Made by a program: the position numbers and the translations under genes. This document shows positions 25,225 to 33,770 of a stretch of 64,000 nt of DNA, piece by piece. The DNA is taken from the NCBI GenBank assembly GCA_045649825.1, contig JAZRQO010000021.1, positions 1-64,000 of the forward strand. The letters are read 5' to 3'. Origin of the DNA: RGIG9115 sp045649825. GTDB lineage: Bacteria > Bacillota > Clostridia > UBA1381. Under the pieces are notes generated by a model. It was not told the DNA's origin and searched no databases. It worked only from the letters and a program-made list of their open reading frames with translations. Numbering within the stretch: the stretch's first letter is position 1; each line of letters opens with the position of its first letter.

Positions 25225-26628
25225 ATGATAAAGAAATACTATATACATATAATAGCGATAATTACTATAATTACAATACTCTTGATTCCTCTCACATCAC
25301 TGGGCGATAATAAAATAAGTATGACGCTTTATGCTGACAGGCCTGAAGCTACCATCGACGAGGTTAACCACCCCATAAGCGGAGTACCTGTGATTATTGA
25401 CGGAAAAACATATATTCCTGCAGATGATGTACTAACCCTTTGCGGTTTTACTCTGGGCTGGGACGATAGCAGTCACTCTGCCGTAGCGGTACGGGGAAAG
25501 CATACGAACTACATTGTTTTCGGAACAGAGGAAGGCATACTCTGGGCGGATGACAAGCGAATTTCCCTTTCTACCCCCCCTGTTATATACAGAGGCCTTA
25601 CATATATAAGCCTTGAAATGTTTGCTAATATGTCTGAAGATTCTATATACATCATAGGTACACCGAGGAATGTAAGGGATTTGCTTATCGACACCGTTAT
25701 AACCGACGAATACCGCCTCACAGGAAAGGGTACAACCTACAAGGGCGTAACCGTGGTAGGAAATACAGGAATGGAGCTTCTTACAATCTCGGACAGTTCA
25801 GCAAAGGCTTATGCCGATATGGTAAACTCTGTTGCAGCAGCACTTCCTGATGTTAATGTATACAATATTGCAGTTCCCACGGCCAGCGAATTTTATGCTC
25901 CTAAGAACCTTTATACAAATCAGACTGCAGGCATTAAGAAGATTTACGAAAATTTAAGCCCCGAGGTTACACCGGTAAATGTAGTAAAACCCCTTATGGA
26001 GCATGCGGCTGAATTTATTTACTTCCGCACAGACCACCACTGGACACAGAAGGGTGCTTATTATGCCTACAAAGAATTTGCTGATATAAAAGGGGAAACA
26101 ATCGACCCTCTTGAAAGCTTCGAAGTTCATAATTCATACAGTCATGTTGGTTCCTTTGCAAGCTTTATGAGTGGAACATACGGTGCGAGCGTAATGCGAA
26201 GCAATCCCGATATGCTTCAGGTATTTATGCCTAAATACACTGCCGAGGGAGCCGCATATAACGATATGTATATGCGTAGTAAGAAATGGAACCTTCAGGT
26301 TGTTTATCCCACCTTTAACAGTTACTCAGCATTTATAGGCGGCGACAACCCTCTTGCAGTTTTCCATACTTCAAATGCAAACGGGAAAAAGCTTGTTATT
26401 ATTAAAGAGTCTTTTGGTACGGCTTTTGCTACCTGGGCAGTTAACAACTATGAATACATATTTGTTATAGACCCAAGGCAGTTCAACGGTTTTGGCGGTC
26501 ATACTGCAGGCTTTAACCTGAAAACATTTTATGAGCTTAACAAGTTTGACGACCTTGTTATTATAAACTATCCCGGTTCAATAGGTTCTGCAAGCTACAG
26601 AAGCTCGGTCCTGGGAATGATACGATAA
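25225..26628 (+). CDS. secreted DHHW protein with copper amine oxidase N-type domain
   Basis: A secreted or membrane-anchored protein of 467 residues. A hydrophobic N-terminus (7-25) is followed by two copper-amine-oxidase-N-type beta modules (about 35-150: GVPVIIDGKTYIPADDVL and PPVIYRGLTYISLEMF). The rest is a DHHW domain, related to the SGNH-fold AlgX/AlgJ O-acetyltransferases, with the defining DHHWTQKG and the likely Ser nucleophile in IKESFGTAFATWAVNNYEY. It probably modifies a surface glycan, but the substrate is unknown. ATG 25225 follows GGAG by 6 nt. A paralogue with the same architecture is at 32391-33755. Confidence 0.8.
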   Translation: MIKKYYIHIIAIITIITILLIPLTSLGDNKISMTLYADRPEATIDEVNHPISGVPVIIDGKTYIPADDVLTLCGFTLGWDDSSHSAVAVRGKHTNYIVFGTEEGILWADDKRISLSTPPVIYRGLTYISLEMFANMSEDSIYIIGTPRNVRDLLIDTVITDEYRLTGKGTTYKGVTVVGNTGMELLTISDSSAKAYADMVNSVAAALPDVNVYNIAVPTASEFYAPKNLYTNQTAGIKKIYENLSPEVTPVNVVKPLMEHAAEFIYFRTDHHWTQKGAYYAYKEFADIKGETIDPLESFEVHNSYSHVGSFASFMSGTYGASVMRSNPDMLQVFMPKYTAEGAAYNDMYMRSKKWNLQVVYPTFNSYSAFIGGDNPLAVFHTSNANGKKLVIIKESFGTAFATWAVNNYEYIFVIDPRQFNGFGGHTAGFNLKTFYELNKFDDLVIINYPGSIGSASYRSSVLGMIR

Positions 26629-26630
26629 TG

Positions 26631-26669
26631 AAAAAAGTCAGAAACAGTTAATTCGTTTCTGACTTTTTT
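26631..26669. terminator. bidirectional intrinsic terminator
   Basis: AAAAAAGTCAGAAAC (26631-26645) pairs with GTTTCTGACTTTTTT (26655-26669). It separates the DHHW gene from the convergent sigF. Confidence 0.88.
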
Positions 26670-26673
26670 GATT

Positions 26674-27363
26674 CTAAGTTAAAAGTATTCCTCTCATGAG
26701 TTCTATAGCCTTTTTTTCAATTCTTGAAACCTGAACCTGGGAAACTCCTATAAGCTTTGCAATTTCCGCCTGGGTTTTGCTTTTCATAAACCTCAGAACA
26801 ATAACCTGACGCTCTCTCGGTGGCAGACTTCCGAGAGCCTGACTTACCATTAACCTGTCTACCGTTTCCTCTTCATATGAAATCCCGTACTGCTTTTTTA
26901 GCCCCTCCTCCGGCTCTGCATCCATCGACACACATCCGCTGCAAGCTTCAAATGCATATAAAAGCTCTTCACAGGGAACTCCGCATTCCTTGGAAATCTC
27001 AGATACCGTGGGCTCTTTTCCTGTTCTTTTTTTTATGCTCTCTGCTGTACGCTTCCCTTTAGCTGCATTTTCCTTTACGGTTCTGCTGATTTTTATAATT
27101 CCGTCATCACGCAAAAATCTCCTGATTTCCCCCGAAATCATTGGTACCGCATAGGTGGAAAAACATACGCCATAATCTTTATCAAACCTTTTTACAGCTT
27201 TTATAAGCCCGATTGCACCTATTTGTATTAAATCTTCGAGCTCGCAGTCACGCCCTGCAAACATCCTCGCCACAGAGTATACAAGCCCCATATTATTTTC
27301 AACTGTACTGTCAAACGCCATTTTGTCATCTGTTGAAACCGACGGCGTCTGACTATTGTTCAT
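26674..27363 (-). CDS. sigF: forespore sigma factor SigF
   Basis: RNA polymerase sigma factor of 229 residues, the first forespore-specific sigma. Region 2 (NNMGLVYSVARMFAGRDCELEDLIQIGAIGL), region 3 and region 4 (LPPRERQVIVLRF, then TQAEIAKLIGVSQVQVSRIEKKA) are all present. SigF rather than SigG is shown by the operon spoIIAA-spoIIAB-sigF. ATG 27363 with GGCGGTGA upstream overlaps the spoIIAB stop by 11 bp, so translation is likely coupled. It is held inactive by SpoIIAB until polar septation. Confidence 0.93.
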   Translation of the reverse strand: MNNSQTPSVSTDDKMAFDSTVENNMGLVYSVARMFAGRDCELEDLIQIGAIGLIKAVKRFDKDYGVCFSTYAVPMISGEIRRFLRDDGIIKISRTVKENAAKGKRTAESIKKRTGKEPTVSEISKECGVPCEELLYAFEACSGCVSMDAEPEEGLKKQYGISYEEETVDRLMVSQALGSLPPRERQVIVLRFMKSKTQAEIAKLIGVSQVQVSRIEKKAIELMRGILLT

Positions 27364-27793
27364 TACTTTTATCACCGCCTGAGAGTGTTTTGGTCATAAC
27401 CACTTTTGTGCCTTTATCCTTAGCACTTTCTACAAGTACGCTATCCATAAAAGCCTCCATAACCGTAAAGCCCATGCCGCTTCGCTCCGAACCCTCGGCA
27501 CCTGTATAAAGGGGAGTTCTTGCAAGCTCCACATCCTCAATTCCTTTGCCTTTATCTGAAATTGTAAATGTTACGGTTAAATTATCCCTCTTGCCTTCAA
27601 GAATAACAGCGCCACCTTTTTCACCGTATCCATGGATTATGGCATTGGTTACCGCTTCCGAAACCGCCGTTTTTATATCAGATAACTCCTCACAGGTTGG
27701 GTCTATATCCATTACAAATCCCGCCGCAACCATACGTGCAAAGCTTTCATTACATGCAAGCCCCGGGAACTCTGCTTTAAATTCATTAAACAT
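27353..27793 (-). CDS. spoIIAB: anti-sigma F factor, serine kinase
   Basis: A 146-residue GHKL-family kinase that binds SigF and phosphorylates SpoIIAA. The ATP site is intact: N-box SEAVTNAIIHG (Glu46, Asn50), G1 box DKGKGI (80-85) and G2 box RSGMGFTVME (104-113). It overlaps sigF by 11 bp and follows spoIIAA by 17 bp. Confidence 0.94.
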   Translation of the reverse strand: MFNEFKAEFPGLACNESFARMVAAGFVMDIDPTCEELSDIKTAVSEAVTNAIIHGYGEKGGAVILEGKRDNLTVTFTISDKGKGIEDVELARTPLYTGAEGSERSGMGFTVMEAFMDSVLVESAKDKGTKVVMTKTLSGGDKSNEQ

Positions 27794-27810
27794 ATGTAAA
27801 TCACCGCCTT

Positions 27811-28116
27811 CTAGTATATTTCCGCTATTTTATCTATTCCCGACATTCGCATAATTCGTTCAATACCGGGACGCATACCGAATAACACTATTCTGCCTCC
27901 CAATGCCTTTACTGTTTTATATCTTCCGAGAATCAGGCCTATTCCCGAACTATCCATAAATGAAATTCCTGAAAAATCAAAGGCTATATTTACAGCTCCT
28001 GTTTTTAAAAGCTCGTCCTCAACTGCTTTTTTTATCATCTTTACCCGAAAGTGATCAATCTCTCCCGTAAGACGTACCGTAAGAAGCTTTTGTTCACCTG
28101 AAAGCTCAATTGTCAT
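27811..28116 (-). CDS. spoIIAA: anti-sigma F factor antagonist
   Basis: A 101-residue STAS-domain protein. DFSGISFMDSSGIGLIL holds the regulatory Ser57, which SpoIIAB phosphorylates and SpoIIE dephosphorylates; the unphosphorylated form frees SigF. It is the first gene of the spoIIA operon. A sigma-H promoter would be expected upstream, but I could not find a convincing one in the 80 bp shared with the divergent EamA gene. Confidence 0.93.
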   Translation of the reverse strand: MTIELSGEQKLLTVRLTGEIDHFRVKMIKKAVEDELLKTGAVNIAFDFSGISFMDSSGIGLILGRYKTVKALGGRIVLFGMRPGIERIMRMSGIDKIAEIY

Positions 28117-28136
28117 ATAACCACCCTTTCATATCA

Positions 28137-28165
28137 TTGACAAAACGAAATTTTTGTAGTAAACT
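28137..28165 (+). promoter_or_regulatory. promoter of EamA transporter
   Basis: TTGACA (28137-28142), 17 bp, TAAACT (28160-28165), within the spoIIAA divergent region. Confidence 0.55.
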
Positions 28166-28197
28166 ATACTGGACTTTAAATTATTGGAGATGTTTAT

Positions 28198-29055
28198 TTG
28201 AAAAAAGGTTATCTTTACGTACTTGCTGCTGCAATTCTTTGGGGCACTCTCCCCCTTGCCTGCAGATTTGTTTATTCTTTCGGATGTGACTCCTTAACCG
28301 CTGCTGCAGCCCGGGCTTATTTTGCTGCTTTGATTTTTGCCGTACTTTTCCTTGTTAAAGGCACTTTTCGGCAAATAAAGATAAAAGATATCCCATTCTA
28401 TATTATTTACGGGATAACAGGCGTTGGCGGAACATTTTTATTCTATATGCTTGCAGTGGAAAGGTTGTCCACTGCTATGGCTTCCATACTTTTGTATACT
28501 GCGCCTGCATTCGTTATACTGTTTTCACGTATATTCTATAAAGAAAAAATCACCCGAACAAAGCTCCTTGCTCTCTTAGGCACCACCCTCGGCTCGGCAC
28601 TTGTGTTACGGGTATACGATCCGTCGTTTTTTACGGGAAATATTCTGAATATATTTATCGGTCTGCTTTCGGGAATCAGCTACTCACTTGTAACCGTTCT
28701 GGGTAAGCTTGCAAAAAAGAAAGCTTCGCCCGAAATAAATTCAGGACTTATGATTATTTTCGGGTCACTTATTTTTCTTTTTATAAAACCACCCACCTCA
28801 ATCATAGTCCCTCACATTCCAACCCTTGCAGGCTACATATATCTGGCAGTTTTCGGAAGTGTGCTGCCATACATTCTTTATTTAAAAGGCCTTAGTTTCG
28901 GAATAGACGGCGGCTACGCTTCTGTCACCGCTTCGGTCGAACCTGTTGTGGCAACCTTGCTTTGTGCCGCCGTTTTCCGTGAAGGAATTGAAGCCTTACA
29001 GCTTATAGGTATTATAGCAGTTTTCGTTTCAATAGTATTTGCAGTAAAAAGATAA
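28198..29055 (+). CDS. EamA/DMT family transporter
   Basis: A 285-residue, ten-helix drug/metabolite transporter with two EamA repeats. LAAAILWGTLPLACRF opens the first repeat and ISYSLVTVLGKLAKK the second, and the late ASVEPVVATLLCAAVF is the usual family end motif. It starts with TTG at 28198, 8 nt after GGAGATG. It stands alone, and the exported or imported metabolite cannot be deduced. Confidence 0.85.
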   Translation: MKKGYLYVLAAAILWGTLPLACRFVYSFGCDSLTAAAARAYFAALIFAVLFLVKGTFRQIKIKDIPFYIIYGITGVGGTFLFYMLAVERLSTAMASILLYTAPAFVILFSRIFYKEKITRTKLLALLGTTLGSALVLRVYDPSFFTGNILNIFIGLLSGISYSLVTVLGKLAKKKASPEINSGLMIIFGSLIFLFIKPPTSIIVPHIPTLAGYIYLAVFGSVLPYILYLKGLSFGIDGGYASVTASVEPVVATLLCAAVFREGIEALQLIGIIAVFVSIVFAVKR

Positions 29056-29079
29056 TGTCAGCCAAGCAGGCTGACATTT
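29055..29079. terminator. hairpin between EamA gene and noc
   Basis: ATGTCAGCC (29056-29064, about) pairs with GGCTGACAT across a 5-base loop. It lies between convergent genes; the T run is short, so strength is uncertain. Confidence 0.6.
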
Positions 29080-29872
29080 AATCTGCTGCTTTTTTTAAAT
29101 CAATTACAAATCTTGAACCCCAGTCGTGGGTTTCGGATGTCATCTCCGCATCTACTCCGGTTTCCTTTATATAATCAACAGCCCGGCTTACGGTGTTTGA
29201 AAACACTCTCACATCACCGTTTCCTACATCACTCTGCTTTTCAGGGTGTTTTGTAAGGATATCCTCTATCAGCTTTTCAGTATCCGAGGCAGATAAATTG
29301 TCTTTATGTATATGCTTTACAACGCTCATCTGCAAATCTTCATCGCTAAGTGCCAGAAGAGCTCTTGCATGACGTTCGCTAAGCAAAAAGTCCCTTACAA
29401 GCCTTTGAACCCTTGAAGGAAGCCTTAAAAGGCGCATTTTATTGGCAACCGCCGCACGGCTTATGCCTATTTTTTTTGCAAACTCATCTTGAGTAAGTCC
29501 CTGATTTCTAATAAGATTTTTATATCCTTCTGCAATTTCAAAAAAACATAAATCTTCCCTTTGCAGATTTTCAAGCAATGTCATAACAGCAGAAGTATCG
29601 TCATCTGCATCAACTATTATTCCCGGCACCATATCAAGCCCTGCTCCGATTGCGGCACGTACACGGCGTTCCCCCGAAATAAGCTCATACATATCACCTT
29701 TTTGCCTTACGGTAACCGGCTGAATTATTCCATATTCTTTTACTGTCCGAATAAGCTCATTCATTTTCAAAGAATCAAAACGTGAACGCGGTGTGTTTGG
29801 ATTAGGTAGAATAAGCTCTATTGGAATATCATAAATTTCTGAATAGTATATTTCGTTTTTTGTGTGTTTCAT
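29078..29872 (-). CDS. noc: ParB-like nucleoid occlusion protein Noc
   Basis: A 264-residue member of the ParB/Spo0J/Noc family. It has the CTP-binding ParB N domain with SGERRVRAA, the ENLQREDL segment, and the helix-turn-helix TQDEFAKKIGISRAAVANKMRLL. I favour Noc over Spo0J because rsmG is directly upstream, as in Bacillus, and there is no parA (soj) next to it; a parB function remains possible. ATG 29872 with GAGGAG upstream is chosen over the longer frame to 29920. A strong hairpin sits in its leader. Confidence 0.82.
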   Translation of the reverse strand: MKHTKNEIYYSEIYDIPIELILPNPNTPRSRFDSLKMNELIRTVKEYGIIQPVTVRQKGDMYELISGERRVRAAIGAGLDMVPGIIVDADDDTSAVMTLLENLQREDLCFFEIAEGYKNLIRNQGLTQDEFAKKIGISRAAVANKMRLLRLPSRVQRLVRDFLLSERHARALLALSDEDLQMSVVKHIHKDNLSASDTEKLIEDILTKHPEKQSDVGNGDVRVFSNTVSRAVDYIKETGVDAEMTSETHDWGSRFVIDLKKAAD

Positions 29873-29905
29873 AATTAACTCCTCTTTTCTGCCTTGTGGG
29901 GTTTC

Positions 29906-29934
29906 ACCGCCGCAGGACATATTCCTGCGGCGGT
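29906..29934 (-). promoter_or_regulatory. 12-bp GC-rich hairpin in noc leader
   Basis: ACCGCCGCAGGA (29906-29917) and TCCTGCGGCGGT (29923-29934) form a perfect 12-bp stem with a 5-base loop, in otherwise AT-rich DNA, 34 bp ahead of the noc start. No U run follows in the minus direction, so it is not a standard terminator. It is not a parS (TGTTTCACGTGAAACA) or Noc (ATTTCCCGGGAAAT) site. Confidence 0.6.
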
Positions 29935-30037
29935 AACCCTCGGTGGTGGAAGGTGTAAGACTTGTTTGGGGGTATCATTTGTCCTACAAGCTATATTTTA
30001 ACATAAATACCATAAATTTCAAGAAAAATCGTGCGAC

Positions 30038-30071
30038 AAAAAAACCGCAAATTTTACTTTGCGGTTTTTTT
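30038..30071. terminator. terminator at rsmG 3' end
   Basis: CCGCAAA (30045-30051) pairs with TTTGCGG (30058-30064), with A and T runs on both sides. The rsmG stop codon lies in the loop. It ends the rsmG transcript in the minus direction, so noc needs its own promoter. Confidence 0.82.
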
Positions 30072-30794
30072 CGGTATATTATAACATGTTTCTATGGGGG
30101 ATTTTGTAATTAATCCGGGTTTCCTGGGGAATTTTACGGGAGTATGTCGCACTTTTTTTATAACAACTATTTTGTGTTCAAGCTCCGTTCCGGGAATTGA
30201 CGCATTATAAACCCCGGGAGTATCTCCTCCGAGAATAGTTATTGCTCTCTTTGCTGCGGCTATTTCCTCATCCGCCGCAGGACCTTTAAGAGCAAGAAAT
30301 GTTCCTCCCTGCTTAACATAGGGAATACATAATTCCGACAATAGCGGAAGCTGTGCCACTGCGCGGGATACTACCGTATCGAATCCTTCACGAAGCTCCT
30401 TTTTGTGGCCCCCGTCCTCAGCACGGGAATGTATAAACTCCACACCATCAATTCCAAGCTTCTCTGTTACCTCGCGCAGAAAATTCAAACGCTTATTCAA
30501 AGAATCGAGAAGAGTAAGCTTTATTTCAGGCTTCATAATTTTAAGAACAAGTCCCGGAAAGCCTGCACCCGTTCCCACATCAATCACCCGTCCCTGAACC
30601 ATTCCTGTACAAATTGCTGTGGCACTATCCAAAAAATGCTTGGTTGCAATTTCATTCAGCTCGATAATGGCAGTAAGGTTTATTTTCTCATTCCATTCTG
30701 TAAGAAGCTTTGCATATTCCTCAAGCTGTAAAATCTGCTTTTCATTAAATGGAATTTCCAAGCTGTCAAATCCGTTTTTCAGAATTTCTTTCAT
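30054..30794 (-). CDS. rsmG: 16S rRNA (guanine-N7)-methyltransferase RsmG
   Basis: A 246-residue SAM-dependent methyltransferase (GidB) that makes m7G527 in the 530 loop of 16S rRNA. The SAM motif is VIDVGTGAGFPGLVLKI, and LTEWNEKINLTAI near the N-terminus is typical of the family; FDTVVSRAVAQL and ALKGP follow. Loss of RsmG gives low-level streptomycin resistance in other species. It begins 12 bp after glmM and likely shares its promoter, with the terminator overlapping its own end. Confidence 0.93.
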   Translation of the reverse strand: MKEILKNGFDSLEIPFNEKQILQLEEYAKLLTEWNEKINLTAIIELNEIATKHFLDSATAICTGMVQGRVIDVGTGAGFPGLVLKIMKPEIKLTLLDSLNKRLNFLREVTEKLGIDGVEFIHSRAEDGGHKKELREGFDTVVSRAVAQLPLLSELCIPYVKQGGTFLALKGPAADEEIAAAKRAITILGGDTPGVYNASIPGTELEHKIVVIKKVRHTPVKFPRKPGLITKSPIETCYNIPKKTAK

Positions 30795-30806
30795 ATCGGT
30801 TAACCC

Positions 30807-32159
30807 TCAACCCAGAAGCTTTTCTATAAGGTCTGCAAGCTCACGGGCTTTTTTTGTTATGTAGTCCTTATCGCTGCCCTCAATCATAACACGTACTAAA
30901 GGCTCTGTACCTGACGGACGAATAAGAACTCTGCCCTTTCCGTCAAATTCTGCCTCAAGCTCATTGCAGGCTTTGGCAATTTCGGGAATTTCCATATATC
31001 TCTCTTTATTCTCAAGCTTAACCTTCGCATTAATAAGCACCTGGGGAAGAACATCTATAACCTTTGCAGCAACGGATGTTTTAAGACCTGTTTTCTTAAG
31101 CATAGCAAGGAATTGAAGCGCACTCACAAGTCCGTCACCGGTTGTATTATGCTCAAGGAAAATAATGTGTCCTGACTGTTCACCGCCAAGATTGAAGCCG
31201 CCTTCCAGCATACGCTCAAGAACGTATCTGTCGCCAACCTTTGTTTGCTCCACATTTATTCCCTTATCCTTACCAAAGAGGGTAAGTCCGAGATTACTCA
31301 TAACGGTTGCAACAAGAGTGTCGCCCTTAAGTGTTCCCATTTCTTTCATATGATGGGCACACATTGCCATAACCTGGTCGCCGTCTATGATATTACCCTT
31401 TTCATCCACTGCAAGCATTCTGTCAGCATCACCGTCAAATGCAATACCCACATCTGCACCGATTGATGTTACATATGCCTGAAGGCTCTCCATATGTGTT
31501 GAGCCGCAATCGGCATTAATATTTACTCCGTCGGGAGTGTTATGAATTGCCTCAACTGCAGCACCAAGCTTATTCAGTGCTTTGAATGCAGTCTGATAGC
31601 TTGCACCGTTTGCACAATCAATGGCAACCTTCAAACCGTCAAGCCTGCAATCAATTGTAGAAATAGCAAAATTAACATAATCTTCCACTGCATTATGGTT
31701 TGCACTTACATACCCTACTTCGCCGTGGGTAGGCAAATTCTCAATTGTTTTTCTGCCAAGGATATAGTCCTCAATTTCGTTTTCAATTTCATCGCTTAGC
31801 TTATAACCTTCTGAATTGAAGAACTTAATTCCGTTATATTCACAGGGGTTATGCGATGCAGAAATAACAACACCTGCATCCGCCTTATAAAGGCGTGTGA
31901 GATATGCTACTGCAGGTGTGGGAACAACACCAAGCGGAATAACCTTTGCACCTACTGAGCAAAGCCCCGCAGTAAGTGCTGCCTCCAGCATATCACCTGA
32001 TTGTCTTGTATCTTTACCGATTAATATTCTTGGTCTTTTATTATTAGTTGACTTTGTTAATACATATGCACCGCTTCTGCCTGTTTTAAATGCAAGCTCT
32101 GCAGTGAGTTCTTTATTTGCAACACCTCTGATACCGTCTGTACCGAACAATGCACCCAT
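30807..32159 (-). CDS. glmM: phosphoglucosamine mutase
   Basis: A 450-residue alpha-D-phosphohexomutase that converts glucosamine-6-phosphate to glucosamine-1-phosphate for UDP-GlcNAc and wall synthesis. The phosphoserine is Ser102 in VISASHNP, the Mg2+ loop is FDGDADRM, the sugar loop is GGEQSGH, and the phosphate loop is RPSGTEPLVRVM. Length and N-terminus (FGTDGIRGVAN) are typical. A strong promoter lies 40 bp upstream. Confidence 0.95.
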   Translation of the reverse strand: MGALFGTDGIRGVANKELTAELAFKTGRSGAYVLTKSTNNKRPRILIGKDTRQSGDMLEAALTAGLCSVGAKVIPLGVVPTPAVAYLTRLYKADAGVVISASHNPCEYNGIKFFNSEGYKLSDEIENEIEDYILGRKTIENLPTHGEVGYVSANHNAVEDYVNFAISTIDCRLDGLKVAIDCANGASYQTAFKALNKLGAAVEAIHNTPDGVNINADCGSTHMESLQAYVTSIGADVGIAFDGDADRMLAVDEKGNIIDGDQVMAMCAHHMKEMGTLKGDTLVATVMSNLGLTLFGKDKGINVEQTKVGDRYVLERMLEGGFNLGGEQSGHIIFLEHNTTGDGLVSALQFLAMLKKTGLKTSVAAKVIDVLPQVLINAKVKLENKERYMEIPEIAKACNELEAEFDGKGRVLIRPSGTEPLVRVMIEGSDKDYITKKARELADLIEKLLG

Positions 32160-32196
32160 ATTTTAACTTCCTTTCCGATTATTAATTAACATTACA

Positions 32197-32225
32197 ATTA
32201 TATACTATACGGCTTTTTTTGTCAA
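32197..32225 (-). promoter_or_regulatory. consensus promoter of glmM-rsmG
   Basis: Minus strand TTGACA (32220-32225), 17 bp, TATAAT (32197-32202), both perfect. Confidence 0.8.
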
Positions 32226-32326
32226 TGGAATTTATGAAAAAGTGTTTACCTGATTTCATACATTTGTGCAATCAAGTATTATTATTTATAAAAACAGATA
32301 TTTTTAACATTTATTATCTTCATTTA

Positions 32327-32355
32327 TTGACATATTTTTTAAGATGTGATATACT
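32327..32355 (+). promoter_or_regulatory. promoter of second DHHW gene
   Basis: TTGACA (32327-32332), 17 bp, TATACT (32350-32355), 35 bp ahead of the start codon. Confidence 0.75.
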
Positions 32356-32390
32356 GAGGCTTGTGATTTGTTAAGAGAAGGGGGCATTAT

Positions 32391-33755
32391 ATGAAAAAAC
32401 TTTGGTTGTGCGTTACATTATTAATCTTATTCCATAGCGTATTAACGGTTAAAGCGGAAAACGACATTACCATTTGGGTTAACGGAGAATGCACACAGTT
32501 TTCAGACCAACAGCCCGTTATATTAAACGACAGAACCCTGCTCCCCATAAATCCTGTAGCAACCAAGATGGGCAAGAAAGTTGAATGGAACGAAAAAACA
32601 TCTGTTGTAACGGTTTTTGATAATAACACCGTGCTTAAGCTTGTCCCGGGAAATGATGAAATGATTAAAAACGGCGAGAGGGTTATACTGGACACTCCAC
32701 CCGTTATTATAAATGACAGAACCTGCCTTCCCCTCCGTGCAATTGCCGAGGCTTTTGGCGCACAAGTTTTCTGGGAAGACGCTTCAAAAGAAGCACATAT
32801 TGTAACTGCGGATATTTTTGAAAAAGTTGAAGAAAAGGTTATAGGAGATGAATTCCGAACAGAGGAAACTGATATCGCAGACTGCGGTAACTGTTATTCC
32901 CTGAACGGAAAGTATTTTTTCAGTCCCGTTACCATTAATACATATAATGCATTGAGGTACGCCAAAATTGTAAACAAATTTGCAGAAGAACTCCCGGAAG
33001 TCAATATATACAGTATGCTTGTCCCCGACTCCTGCGAGATTTATGCACCAAAAAGATTTTATACAGGGCAATGGCAGGCTTTTGAGTGTGTATACTCCAA
33101 CCTTTCCGAAAAGGTTACGCCTATTCGTGTCACTGAAAAGCTGATTGAGCGTAGTGACGAGAGAATTTACTTCGATACAGACCATCACTGGACGCATAGG
33201 GGTTCATATTATGCCTGGGAAAGCTTCTGCGAAGTAAAAGGCTTCACACTTCCTGAGCTTTCAAATTATGAGGCAGATACAATCGCGTTTTCAGGCTCTT
33301 ATGTAAGCAGAATGCCTGAGGACAAAAAGACCGATGACCTTATTACTTCCGAAAACATGGTCCGTTATCTTCCCATATATGAAACGGACGTCACTGTATA
33401 TTCCGACAGTGAAATGACTAAAAAACTGGGAAAAACTCCTCTTATTAACACAAAAAACAATGCTTACGCCTGCTTTATTTCAGGCGACCATCCCCTTACC
33501 GTTATTAAAAGCAGCGTAGGTAACGGAAAAAAGCTTGCACTTATAAAAGAGTCATTCGGAAACGCTCTTGCTACGTGGGCAGTTAACAATTATGAGTATG
33601 TTTATGTAATTGACATAAGGGGATTTAAAGGCGGTATGCTTAAAATTTCCGAATTTTACGATAGAACAAAATTTGATGACCTGATTATAGAGAGCTATCC
33701 CACAACGGTTGAAAGCTCGGACCTGAGAGGTTATCTGGCAGAAATGGTAAATTAA
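32391..33755 (+). CDS. secreted DHHW protein with copper amine oxidase N-type domain
   Basis: A 454-residue secreted protein with the same plan as the one at 25225-26628. A signal peptide (1-22) precedes a copper-amine-oxidase-N-type domain (about 25-140: QQPVILNDRTLLPINPVA and PPVIINDRTCLPLRAIAEAFG). The DHHW domain has DTDHHWTHRGSYYAW and the probable nucleophile Ser in IKESFGNALATWAVNNYEY. AlgX/AlgJ relatives O-acetylate extracellular glycans; here the acceptor is unknown. AGGGGG precedes the ATG. It is followed after 15 bp by a gene with only the copper-amine-oxidase-N domain. Confidence 0.8.
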   Translation: MKKLWLCVTLLILFHSVLTVKAENDITIWVNGECTQFSDQQPVILNDRTLLPINPVATKMGKKVEWNEKTSVVTVFDNNTVLKLVPGNDEMIKNGERVILDTPPVIINDRTCLPLRAIAEAFGAQVFWEDASKEAHIVTADIFEKVEEKVIGDEFRTEETDIADCGNCYSLNGKYFFSPVTINTYNALRYAKIVNKFAEELPEVNIYSMLVPDSCEIYAPKRFYTGQWQAFECVYSNLSEKVTPIRVTEKLIERSDERIYFDTDHHWTHRGSYYAWESFCEVKGFTLPELSNYEADTIAFSGSYVSRMPEDKKTDDLITSENMVRYLPIYETDVTVYSDSEMTKKLGKTPLINTKNNAYACFISGDHPLTVIKSSVGNGKKLALIKESFGNALATWAVNNYEYVYVIDIRGFKGGMLKISEFYDRTKFDDLIIESYPTTVESSDLRGYLAEMVN

Positions 33756-33770
33756 AGGAGAAAGAAAATC

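Noticed and set aside
28117..28197. Sigma-H promoter for spoIIA
   Set aside because: One is expected, but no convincing AGGA and GAAT pair at the right spacing is visible on the minus strand.
29906..29934. parS or Noc-binding site near noc
   Set aside because: The palindrome does not match TGTTTCACGTGAAACA or ATTTCCCGGGAAAT; it is reported only as a hairpin.
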